From the NCBI GenBank assembly GCA_004560045.1, contig SFWF01000049.1, positions 1 to 11,221 of the forward strand: a stretch of 11,221 nucleotides of DNA, in the 5' to 3' direction. Shown here one piece after another: positions 1-6,574 of this stretch. Under the pieces are notes generated by a model, which worked only from the letters and a program-made list of their open reading frames with translations, did not search any database and had not been told where the DNA came from. Made by a program: the position numbers and the translations under genes. Within the stretch, counting starts at the first letter, position 1. Every line of letters begins with the position of its first letter. This stretch comes from a bacterium (lineage in GTDB: Bacteria; Bacillota; Clostridia; Oscillospirales; Acutalibacteraceae).

Positions 1-279
1 CGGACCGTACTCTTAAGGACAAATTGGTTTTGGAACAAAAATTAGTCCTGCCTCTTTGCCTCAAACCTTGAAAGACACAAAGTATTTCTTCGGTTTGTCA
101 GCTTCGAGAACAGAACAAATTTTTAAGTTACAAAACTGCTTCGCACCTAAAAAAGATAAATTTTTAGTGGAATAAAAGGCAAAAAGCCGTGGTAACGCTG
201 TCGCGTACCACGGCTTTTTAACACATTAGGTCGCAAAAATTTGCTTTTTTAGGCATTTCGTCCTTGAGAGTACGATCCG
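1..279. repeat. Nested inverted-repeat element (MITE-like or structured RNA)
   Basis: This gene-free stretch is built from nested inverted repeats. The outer arms, 1-20 and 260-279, are complementary at 18 of 20 positions. A second pair, 146-165 and 235-253 (a CCTAAAAAAG core followed by an A/T run), matches almost perfectly. Inside it, 181-219 is a perfect 14-bp stem with an 11-nt loop. The left half has smaller stems: 62-67 with 92-97, and imperfectly 17-20 with 45-48. Terminal inverted repeats around a non-coding body of about 280 bp suggest a MITE-like element; a multi-branched RNA is the alternative. Target-site duplications cannot be tested because the left arm starts at the window edge and the element may extend beyond it. 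No open frame inside looks like a gene. Confidence 0.6.
181..219. terminator. Perfect hairpin flanked by A and T tracts (bidirectional terminator)
   Basis: The arms AAAAAGCCGTGGTA (181-194) and TACCACGGCTTTTT (206-219) pair perfectly over 14 bp around an 11-nt loop. A tracts on one side and T tracts on the other make it a plausible intrinsic terminator in both directions. It sits at the centre of the nested inverted repeat spanning 1-279, so it may be part of that element and not the end of a neighbouring gene. Confidence 0.6.
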
Positions 280-340
280 TTCGGGGAGGTTCTTTTTTTA
301 GCTTTCAGTGATCGCAGAAGCTGCGCGAAGATATCTCAAT

Positions 341-397
341 TTGTGCGCTTTATACAAACGGTAGGGGGTAATGTTTTACAAATTGTACGCTTTACAA
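341..397. promoter_or_regulatory. Repeated operator-like sequence upstream of the esterase
   Basis: TTGTGCGCTTTATA at 341-354 recurs as TTGTACGCTTTACA at 383-396, with 12 of 14 positions identical and the starts exactly 42 bp apart (about four helical turns). The second copy lies in a perfect palindrome, ATTGTA-CGCTT-TACAAT (382-398), that fully covers the -35 hexamer. An overlapping palindrome, TACAA-A-TTGTA, lies at 377-387. The arrangement resembles a repressor operator with a distal auxiliary site. No regulator for it can be identified in the window, so the function is inferred. Confidence 0.45.
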
Positions 398-419
398 TAT
401 TCGGCGCCTGGGTTATAAT
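391..419 (+). promoter_or_regulatory. Sigma-A promoter of the esterase gene
   Basis: The -35 hexamer TTTACA (391-396, 5 of 6 consensus bases) and the -10 hexamer TATAAT (414-419, 6 of 6) are separated by exactly 17 bp. Transcription would start near 426, giving a leader of roughly 35 nt before the ATG at 460. The -35 box is embedded in the palindromic operator-like sequence. Confidence 0.75.
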
Positions 420-459
420 GTAGTTGTACATTTATATTTTTTTTGAAAGGAAAATCGCT

Positions 460-3400
460 ATGAGAAAGAAACCAACTAAGCTTATCGCAGTAGTTCTGTC
501 GGTAATCCTTATGCTTTCCTGCTGCCTCCTTCCCGTTAGTGCGGCCGAAGAGGTTCTGCCCGGCACTCCCATAACCGAGCTTGCAGGCAAGTATAAAACC
601 CAGGGTCGTACCCCCATCGTAAACGATACCCTTATGCTGGACTGGACGGCATCGGGAATCGAATGGGAGGCAAACTGCTCGGGTAACGTTACCGTAACCC
701 TGAATGCCACCCGTATGCATGAAGCCGACGTGGATGCAGACGGCGGACTTTATTTCACCGTCTATGTAGACGGTGTTATGCAGGCGGCCGACCTTCGTAT
801 GCCCTCTACGGTCGACTCTACGTGGATCTCCAACTCCACGAACTACCCCTTCCATATAACCGCTCTCGGCAACACCACCTTCACCATTGCCGAGAACCTT
901 CAGGAAGGCGATCACACCTTTGCCATCTATAATCAGACCGAGGCCAATATGGGCGCCTTCGGCGTTAAGTCCATCGAACTAAACGGCACCTTCAAGGATG
1001 CCCCTGCCGAAAAGGATCTCTACGTCGAGTTCGTCGGCGACTCCATCACCGCAGGTCACGGTGTTCTTAACAACTTCAACGCTAACGCTCCTCTCTATGA
1101 GGATGCTACCCGCGGCTGGCCTTATCTCACCGCCAAAGCCCTTGATGCCGACTGGTCGGTTCTTGCCGTTTCGGGCATTACCGCCATCGACGGAATCGGT
1201 TGGGCCGGCGCAGGTTCTGTTAATATGCAGGACGTCTATCCCTACGAGATCTATTATTCGAATAAGACCCTTGCCCACGACTTTACCTCTTCCCGTAAGC
1301 CCGACGTAATCGTTTTAGGCCTCGGCACCAACGACTGCTGGACCTGGGGCGCAGACAGGGGTAATCTCACCGATACTCAGAAGGTAAGCGGCTTCAAGCA
1401 GATGCTGACCCACCTTCGCGACCGTAACCCCGATTCCAAGATCGTTTGGGTCTACGGAATGATGTCCTCCGCCGCTAATGAATTTATCCTTCAGGCTATT
1501 GCCGAAATGGGCGGAGCAGGAAACAAATATTATTCCCTCGGCCTTACTCAGAATACCGCAGGCGGACGCGGACACCCGAGCCTCGCCGTTCAGTCTGAAT
1601 ATGCCGCCGACGTAAGCGCTTTTATAACTAAGATCACCACCCCCGTCGAGCAGGAGGAGTGGGAGGTTCCCACCGAAAAGCCTAACTATATCGGCTCGGG
1701 TAAGGATACCGATCCCTATATGATCACAAACGGTGCCGAGCTTTATTGGGCCGTTACCAACTCGAACAGCGGCGTACACTTTAAGCTCGCAAACGATATC
1801 GTCCTTAACGAAATGACGGTCGATGCCGTAAACGGAACCGTCTCCTCCAACGCCGCTCTCAAGGAATGGTACACCGGCGGCTCACAGTATTTCTGTGGTA
1901 CCATTGACGGCGATAATCACGTTATAAAGGGTCTTTACATCGACCACGAATATACCGGCAGCAACTCCGAATGGGATATGGGCTACGGCCTTATCTCCCA
2001 CGCGAACGGCGCGGTTATTAAAAACCTCGGAATCGAAAGCGCCTACGTTAAGGCTCAAGGCGGTGCGGCCGCTGCTTTCGTCGGTTCTATCGGAAACAGC
2101 AGAGTAAACGTGTCTTTCGAAAACTGCTACGTCGGCGCCGACGTATACCTTCGCGGTAATCAGGCAGGCGGTTTTCTCTCCTCGGGCAACGGTTCTAATC
2201 TTACCGGCGGAGTTAAAAACTGCTACAGCATTGCTACCGTAGTCAGAACCGGGTCATATAATTGCGGCGGAATCTACGGCCCTATCTGGAGCATGAATGC
2301 TGCTAACACCTTTGAAAACGTTTTCTGTGTAGGTCTTCTTACAGGAATGGGCGGCGGCGTAAGCACCAACTGCTTTACCACCGTCGAAACCTCGGGCTGT
2401 ACCACCGTTACCGCCGCAAATATGCAGGGTACAAACGGTCAGTTTAACCTCTGTAATCTCAGCGACGCCTTCTGCATTGTCGATTCGGGTTATCCGAAGC
2501 TCAGATCCTTCGTAGGCAGAACAAACGGCGAATGGTCGGGCTTCAGAAGCGGCGTGATGGGGGGCAAAGGAACCAAAGACAGCCCCTTCCAGATCAAAAC
2601 CGGCGAGCAGCTTGCTCAGATAATCTATAACGGCGGAGCAGATTACTATTTCCGCCTCGAAAACGATATCTATCTTAACGATATTAACAAGTTCGACTGG
2701 TCTACCGGCACCGTTCACGAGGGCTATACCACCATAGGCTGGTACGGCTCCACCTTCAAGGGTCACTTTGACGGAAACGGTCACGTGGTACACGGTCTCT
2801 ACGTTAACGAAACCATCAATACCGCAGACTGGAACGGCACGGGCGACGCCCTCTTCCCCGCAATGAGCGCAGGAAGCATTAAAAACCTCGGCGTCGACAA
2901 CTCTTTCGTTCAGGCAACCAACAATGCTGCTGCAATCGTAGGCTATGCCGGTAATACCGGCGTGAGAACCATAGAAAACTGCTATGCAGGCGCGAAGGTA
3001 ACCCTCCGAGGCTTTAACGCAGGCGGTATTTACGGCAGCGGTGACGCCAATATGACCATCACCAACTGTTACAGCCTCGCTACCCTTTACGGCTCGAATA
3101 AATCCGGCGGTATTTCCGGCGGCTGGTGGAGCTGGAACTACGGCACAACCGAAGCACCCAACAGAACTACCCACCATATTTCTAACTGCTATACCGTCTC
3201 TTCGAATGTTGCTCATGCAGCCACTTCTACTGAAAACTGCATCGCAGGTGCTACCGCAGTGGGCGACGCCGCAATTAACGCAAGCTACAACACCATCGGC
3301 GACAGCTTCGTCCGCATCGGCGACAGCTTCCCGACCCTTAAGGTGTTTACCGACCTTCCCGATAATCTCCCCTGGAACGGTTTCGGAGATTCCTCCTATA

Positions 3401-4452
3401 TCGTAGACGGAAAGGGAACCGAAGAGAATCCCTACATCATCGAAACCGCCGCACAGCTTGCCCACGTTATCTATAATAACGGCGGAAGTCACTATAAGCT
3501 TGCAAACGATATATACTTAAACGACGTGTCGGAGGGCTGGCTCGACCGCGAGAATAACCTCTCCTGGATAAGCTCCTGCCCGGATGTTTACGGCTACGGC
3601 AAGAACAACGCCATTTTCCGCGGAACCCTCGACGGTGACGGCTACGTGGTTTACGGAATCTACTATCCCGACGATACCAAGTGCTATTCAAGTGCCTTAA
3701 TACCCCTTATGGGAGGCGGAACTGTCAAGAATATTGGTATTAAGCAATCCCGTATAGTTGCCCTCGATACCGCCGCAGGTGTCGTTGGAATCATCCGTCC
3801 CGACAGCAATAAAATGCATACGGTTGAAAACTGCTTCGCAGACGATACCGTTTATGCAAAATGGACCAAATCCGACAATTACGGCGGCGCTGCAGGAATC
3901 GTCGGCTACACCTCTAACGGTTCATCCAAGCACGACGTTACCATTAAAAACTGCTGGTCGGCAGCCACCCTCTCCTCGGCCTCCGATCCCGATTTCCGCT
4001 CTAACGGAATAATCGGAAAGAGCTGGGATGCTTACTACACCATCGAAAACTGCTATTCGATAGGCTATAAGCCCTTTGCAATAAACAATTCGCACACCCT
4101 TTCGGGCGTTGCAAATGCCTATTCCGGCATTTTTACCGACAGCACGACCAATCCCTTTACCGCAGGCAGTTACGTTAACCTCACCACTGCTCAGATGACG
4201 GGTAAGAATGCCCTCGCCGCTATGAGCGGATTCTCCGCAGACCTTTGGTATACGGTAGACGGAAAAACTCCTCAGCTTCGCACCTACGGAACCTCTTTAG
4301 GTGACGTAAACGAGGACGGAGCCTTTGAATCGGCCTCGGATACCACCGCACTCCGCAAGGGACTTATCGGTGCCGCCTCTGCCAAAAACGGCGACTTTAA
4401 CAAAAACGGCACTATCGATATCTGCGACCTCGTTAAGCTCAGCAGAAAATAA
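460..4452 (+). CDS. Secreted CE2-like acetyl esterase with three GLUG modules and a C-terminal dockerin
   Basis: The product is a 1330-residue extracellular protein predicted to remove O-acetyl groups from polysaccharide. The ATG at 460 is chosen over an in-frame TTG at 424 because GAAAGG (445-450) precedes it at good spacing and the protein then begins with a signal peptide: MRKK, a hydrophobic core, and an A-A cleavage region near residue 27. Residues about 35-185 form a CE2-type jelly roll. Residues about 186-395 are an SGNH hydrolase: GDS with Ser195, SGI (block II), GTND 289-292, and GHPS with His372. After a Glu/Pro/Thr linker come three homologous modules at about 412-684, 701-963 and 983-1276, each opening with G-K-G/D-T and P-Y/F-x-I and carrying F-x-G-x-x-D-G and N-C-Y repeats of the GLUG beta-helix type. 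Residues 1281-1330 are a type I dockerin with two calcium loops. It is a single-gene transcript with its own promoter and terminator. The Asp usually three residues before the catalytic His is Gly369. The esterase substrate, xylan or mannan, cannot be decided. Confidence 0.88.
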   Translation: MRKKPTKLIAVVLSVILMLSCCLLPVSAAEEVLPGTPITELAGKYKTQGRTPIVNDTLMLDWTASGIEWEANCSGNVTVTLNATRMHEADVDADGGLYFTVYVDGVMQAADLRMPSTVDSTWISNSTNYPFHITALGNTTFTIAENLQEGDHTFAIYNQTEANMGAFGVKSIELNGTFKDAPAEKDLYVEFVGDSITAGHGVLNNFNANAPLYEDATRGWPYLTAKALDADWSVLAVSGITAIDGIGWAGAGSVNMQDVYPYEIYYSNKTLAHDFTSSRKPDVIVLGLGTNDCWTWGADRGNLTDTQKVSGFKQMLTHLRDRNPDSKIVWVYGMMSSAANEFILQAIAEMGGAGNKYYSLGLTQNTAGGRGHPSLAVQSEYAADVSAFITKITTPVEQEEWEVPTEKPNYIGSGKDTDPYMITNGAELYWAVTNSNSGVHFKLANDIVLNEMTVDAVNGTVSSNAALKEWYTGGSQYFCGTIDGDNHVIKGLYIDHEYTGSNSEWDMGYGLISHANGAVIKNLGIESAYVKAQGGAAAAFVGSIGNSRVNVSFENCYVGADVYLRGNQAGGFLSSGNGSNLTGGVKNCYSIATVVRTGSYNCGGIYGPIWSMNAANTFENVFCVGLLTGMGGGVSTNCFTTVETSGCTTVTAANMQGTNGQFNLCNLSDAFCIVDSGYPKLRSFVGRTNGEWSGFRSGVMGGKGTKDSPFQIKTGEQLAQIIYNGGADYYFRLENDIYLNDINKFDWSTGTVHEGYTTIGWYGSTFKGHFDGNGHVVHGLYVNETINTADWNGTGDALFPAMSAGSIKNLGVDNSFVQATNNAAAIVGYAGNTGVRTIENCYAGAKVTLRGFNAGGIYGSGDANMTITNCYSLATLYGSNKSGGISGGWWSWNYGTTEAPNRTTHHISNCYTVSSNVAHAATSTENCIAGATAVGDAAINASYNTIGDSFVRIGDSFPTLKVFTDLPDNLPWNGFGDSSYIVDGKGTEENPYIIETAAQLAHVIYNNGGSHYKLANDIYLNDVSEGWLDRENNLSWISSCPDVYGYGKNNAIFRGTLDGDGYVVYGIYYPDDTKCYSSALIPLMGGGTVKNIGIKQSRIVALDTAAGVVGIIRPDSNKMHTVENCFADDTVYAKWTKSDNYGGAAGIVGYTSNGSSKHDVTIKNCWSAATLSSASDPDFRSNGIIGKSWDAYYTIENCYSIGYKPFAINNSHTLSGVANAYSGIFTDSTTNPFTAGSYVNLTTAQMTGKNALAAMSGFSADLWYTVDGKTPQLRTYGTSLGDVNEDGAFESASDTTALRKGLIGAASAKNGDFNKNGTIDICDLVKLSRK
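1693..2511 (+). repeat. GLUG-type module 1 of 3 (protein-level repeat)
   Basis: This covers residues about 412-684 of the esterase. It opens with GSGKDTDPYMI and runs through LANDIVLNE, FCGTIDGDNHVIKGLYI, IKNLGI, FENCYVGA and NCYSIA, closing with GYPKLRSF. The order of motifs is the same in modules 2 and 3. GLUG repeats are short turns of a right-handed beta-solenoid seen in bacterial surface and adhesin-like proteins. A role in carbohydrate or surface binding is inferred. Confidence 0.7.
2560..3348 (+). repeat. GLUG-type module 2 of 3 (protein-level repeat)
   Basis: This covers residues about 701-963. It opens with GGKGTKDSPFQI after a W-S-G-F lead-in and runs through LENDIYLND, FKGHFDGNGHVVHGLYV, IKNLGV, IENCYAGA and ITNCYSLA, ending with FPTLKVF. 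It shares its opening, central and closing motifs with modules 1 and 3, indicating internal duplication, but the copies have diverged well beyond DNA-level repeats. Confidence 0.7.
3406..4287 (+). repeat. GLUG-type module 3 of 3 (protein-level repeat)
   Basis: This covers residues about 983-1276. It opens with DGKGTEENPYII after W-N-G-F and runs through LANDIYLND, FRGTLDGDGYVVYGIYY, VKNIGI, VENCFADD and IKNCWSAA, ending with TPQLRTY directly before the dockerin. It is the longest of the three copies. Confidence 0.7.
4300..4449 (+). other. Type I dockerin region of the esterase
   Basis: Residues 1281-1330 carry two EF-hand-like calcium loops. The second, DFNKNGTIDICD, has the canonical 12-residue spacing and is followed by LVKLSRK. 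The first, DVNEDGAFESASD followed by TTALRKGLIG, keeps D1, N3, D5 and G6 but has one extra residue before the closing Asp. Dockerins bind cohesin modules on scaffoldins or on the cell surface, so this enzyme is probably part of a cellulosome-like assembly. No cohesin is visible in the window. Confidence 0.82.
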
Positions 4453-4462
4453 TAAAATCGAA

Positions 4463-4496
4463 AAAGAAGAAGTATGTTTCGGCATACTTCTTCTTT
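4463..4496 (+). terminator. Intrinsic terminator after the esterase gene
   Basis: A perfect 14-bp stem (4463-4476 with 4483-4496) and the six-base loop TTTCGG are followed by a T-rich stretch, starting 11 bases after the stop codon. The A-rich left arm means it could also stop transcription from the opposite strand. Confidence 0.85.
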
Positions 4497-4580
4497 GTTT
4501 TAGTTCTTATATTTCGTTGACCGTTTGGTAATCAAGTCTTAAAAAGTCAAAATCGTCCTATCTAAAGTCTAAATTATTAT

Positions 4581-4608
4581 TTTACCTCTATAAAATGTAT
4601 GTTATTAT
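4581..4608 (+). promoter_or_regulatory. Probable promoter of the isomerase-oxidoreductase operon
   Basis: TTTACC (4581-4586, 4 of 6 consensus) and TATTAT (4603-4608, 5 of 6) are separated by 16 bp, placing a start near 4615 and a leader of about 30 nt before the ATG at 4646. It lies in a very A/T-rich gap downstream of the preceding terminator, so a promoter is required here. The exact hexamers are uncertain; TATAAA at 4606-4611 or 4589-4594 could serve instead. Confidence 0.45.
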
Positions 4609-4645
4609 AAAGGTGTAAACATTTTATTATAAAGGAGATTTTTTT

Positions 4646-5482
4646 ATGAAGGTCGGCGTTTGTATACAGTTTGGATCAATGGATGAAATGTCAAAAAAAT
4701 TCAAAAGCCTTGTAGATAACGGCTTTGACAATTTTCAGCTTATTTGCTGGGATATGACCCTCTTCACCGAGGAAAACGCAAAGGAGATAAATGCCCTTTG
4801 TGAAGAGTACGGGGTTACCATTTCTGCTTTCTGGTGCGGCTGGGAAGGCCCCACTGCCTGGAACTTTACCGAAGGTCCCAAGACGTTAGGACTTATTCCC
4901 CTCGAGTGGCGCGAGACGAGAATCAAAAACCTTTGCGCCGGCTCCGATTTTGCTAAGCTTTTAGGGGTCAAAAACGTCGTTACCCATATGGGCTTTATCT
5001 ACGAGGATATGAATCATTCCGATTTCGAGCCCTTCTGTGCCGCGGTTAAAAGAGTTGCCGAATACTGTAAGTCAAACGGTCAGAATCTTCTTTTCGAAAC
5101 GGGTCAGGAGACCCCCGTTGCAATGCTCCGTTGCTTCGAAAGGGTCGGTACGGATAACCTCGGCGTAAACCTCGATACCGCTAACCTCATCCTCTACGGA
5201 AAGGCAAACCCCGTAGACTCTCTCGACGTTTTCGGTAAGTACGTTAAGAATCTTCATGCCAAGGACGGAACCTACCCCACAAACGGCTTGAGTCTCGGAT
5301 CCGAGACCGCCATCGGTCAGGGTAAGGTCGATTTCAGGGGCGTTATTTCGGGACTTCACGCTCTCGGCTACGACGGCTACATTACCATCGAGCGCGAGAT
5401 CTCGGGCGAGCAGCAGACTAAGGACATCCTCGCCGCAAGAGATTATTTGAACGCTATTATAAAAGAAGTGGAGGGTAAATAA
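4646..5482 (+). CDS. Sugar phosphate isomerase/epimerase (xylose isomerase-like TIM barrel)
   Basis: The 278-residue protein matches the usual length of the AP-endonuclease-2/xylose-isomerase-like TIM-barrel family, cytoplasmic metal-dependent enzymes that isomerise or epimerise sugars, sugar phosphates or inositol derivatives. The expected metal ligands sit at the ends of barrel strands: Glu151 in FETG, Asp177 in LDTAN, His204 in LHAKD and Glu249 in TIERE. The start is supported by a strong AAAGGAGA (4631-4638) seven bases upstream. The next gene begins three bases after its stop, so the two are co-transcribed and probably act on the same compound, one by isomerisation and the other by NAD(P)-dependent redox chemistry. 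Family membership is clear; the substrate cannot be read from the sequence. Confidence 0.85.
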   Translation: MKVGVCIQFGSMDEMSKKFKSLVDNGFDNFQLICWDMTLFTEENAKEINALCEEYGVTISAFWCGWEGPTAWNFTEGPKTLGLIPLEWRETRIKNLCAGSDFAKLLGVKNVVTHMGFIYEDMNHSDFEPFCAAVKRVAEYCKSNGQNLLFETGQETPVAMLRCFERVGTDNLGVNLDTANLILYGKANPVDSLDVFGKYVKNLHAKDGTYPTNGLSLGSETAIGQGKVDFRGVISGLHALGYDGYITIEREISGEQQTKDILAARDYLNAIIKEVEGK

Positions 5483-5485
5483 ATA

Positions 5486-6430
5486 ATGCTGAAAGTAGGA
5501 CTTGTAGGCTGTGGCGGAATTTCGGGCGCTCACGTTCCCGGCTGGAAGGCTTTGGAGGACTGTGAGATAGTCGCCGTTTGCGACGTCCGTCAGGAAATGA
5601 TGGATAAATACCCCGGCCCCCGTCAGTATTTAAACTTTGACGAAATGCTCGAAAAGGAAGAGCTCGATATCGTAGATATCTGCCTTCCGACCTATCTTCA
5701 TCCCGACTATGCCATAAAGGCAATGGAAAAGGGAATAAACGTCCTCTGCGAAAAGCCCATTTCCTTAAACCGCGACGACGTCGAACGCGTTTATGCCGCC
5801 GCCGAAAAGAATAAGGTTAAGTTTATGGTGGCTCAGGTCCTTCGCTTCTGGCCCGAATACGAAAAGGTAAAGGAATTCTACGATAATAAGACCTACGGTA
5901 GGCTTCTTTGCGGCCGTATGCAGCGTCTCGGAAATACCCCGAAATGGAGCTGGGACGGCTGGATGCAGGACGAAAAGCGAAGCGGCTACGTTCCCTTCGA
6001 CCTTCACATTCACGACCTCGACTGGATAGTTTATACCTTCGGCGCCCCGAAGAACCACACGGTATACAGAAATCAGCGTGTAGAGCAGGATCACCTCACC
6101 GTAACCTACGAGTTTGAAGATTTCTACATAAATACCGAGGCTTGCTGGAACTGGGCACCCACCCCCTTCAGCGCAGGCTTCCGTTTTCAGTTTGAAGAGG
6201 CCGTGGTCGAATATAGCGGCGATATGACGGTATATCAGAACGACGGAAAGATCATTAAGCTCGGCGCCGACGGCGGCGAGGCAGGAGTTATAAATCTCCC
6301 CAAAACCGATGCCTACGGTGAAGAGATCAAATACTTCAGAAATTGCGTCGTAAACGACGTCGCCCCCGAGAAGGTAAAAGCCCACGAGCTTGCAACCGTC
6401 CTCGAAATAATCGATTCCTTTAAAAAGTAA
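5486..6430 (+). CDS. Gfo/Idh/MocA family NAD(P)-dependent oxidoreductase
   Basis: The 314-residue cytoplasmic enzyme belongs to the Gfo/Idh/MocA family, which oxidises or reduces sugars, inositols and sugar acids. An N-terminal Rossmann fold is shown by the GxGG dinucleotide motif (residues 8-11, VGCGGISGAH), the acidic residue ending strand 2 (CDV, Asp33), and the EKP signature at 89-91 whose Lys90 is the usual catalytic lysine. The C-terminal alpha/beta substrate domain carries FDLHIHDLDW (171-180), in which His176 corresponds to the catalytic histidine. The ATG is preceded by GGAGGG (5470-5475), located inside the end of the upstream isomerase gene, which indicates translation from a shared transcript. 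It is slightly shorter than many family members (about 330-380 residues) but looks intact. Its substrate is unknown. Confidence 0.88.
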   Translation: MLKVGLVGCGGISGAHVPGWKALEDCEIVAVCDVRQEMMDKYPGPRQYLNFDEMLEKEELDIVDICLPTYLHPDYAIKAMEKGINVLCEKPISLNRDDVERVYAAAEKNKVKFMVAQVLRFWPEYEKVKEFYDNKTYGRLLCGRMQRLGNTPKWSWDGWMQDEKRSGYVPFDLHIHDLDWIVYTFGAPKNHTVYRNQRVEQDHLTVTYEFEDFYINTEACWNWAPTPFSAGFRFQFEEAVVEYSGDMTVYQNDGKIIKLGADGGEAGVINLPKTDAYGEEIKYFRNCVVNDVAPEKVKAHELATVLEIIDSFKK

Positions 6431-6434
6431 CAAG

Positions 6435-6461
6435 AAAGCCTCCCCAAGGGGAGGCTTTTTT
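6435..6461 (+). terminator. Intrinsic terminator of the isomerase-oxidoreductase operon
   Basis: AAAGCCTCCCC (6435-6445) and GGGGAGGCTTT (6448-6458) form a perfect G/C-rich stem with a tiny loop, followed by a six-T run (6456-6461). It begins four bases after the oxidoreductase stop codon. The A tract on the left could also allow function from the minus strand. Confidence 0.9.
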
Positions 6462-6515
6462 AGTGATTGGTGGATAGAAAAGAGTGATGCCTGCGCGCTT
6501 TCATAATGAAAACTT

Positions 6516-6560
6516 AAAAATAAAAACGGATAAGCCCGACCATAAAATCTCGGTATCCGT
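6516..6560 (-). terminator. Intrinsic terminator of the AraC-family regulator gene
   Basis: Read on the minus strand, ACGGATA plus CCGA pairs with TCGG plus TATCCGT (plus-strand 6526-6539 with 6550-6560) with a three-base bulge, and is followed by a T-rich tract (complement of 6516-6525). It starts about 14 bases after the regulator's stop codon. Confidence 0.75.
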
Positions 6561-6574
6561 CGGCCCTCTTCCCG

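Noticed and set aside
424..459. In-frame TTG start giving 12 extra residues (MYIYIFFERKIA) before the esterase signal peptide.
   Set aside because: It lies at or before the predicted transcription start, has no ribosome binding site, and would bury the signal peptide. The ATG at 460 has a good GAAAGG.
376..915. Minus-strand open frame of 179 residues over the esterase promoter and N-terminus.
   Set aside because: It is antisense to a well-supported secreted enzyme, with no family motifs and no promoter or ribosome binding site.
2254..3492. A 412-residue open frame on the minus strand inside the esterase gene.
   Set aside because: It lies entirely antisense to the GLUG modules, has no ribosome binding site or recognisable domain, and is low-complexity (rich in G, A, V). 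The C-ending codon bias of the plus-strand gene explains the lack of stops.
5765..6433. Minus-strand frame of 222 residues over the oxidoreductase.
   Set aside because: It is a shadow of the Gfo/Idh/MocA gene, whose EKP and HxxD-type motifs are unambiguous on the plus strand.
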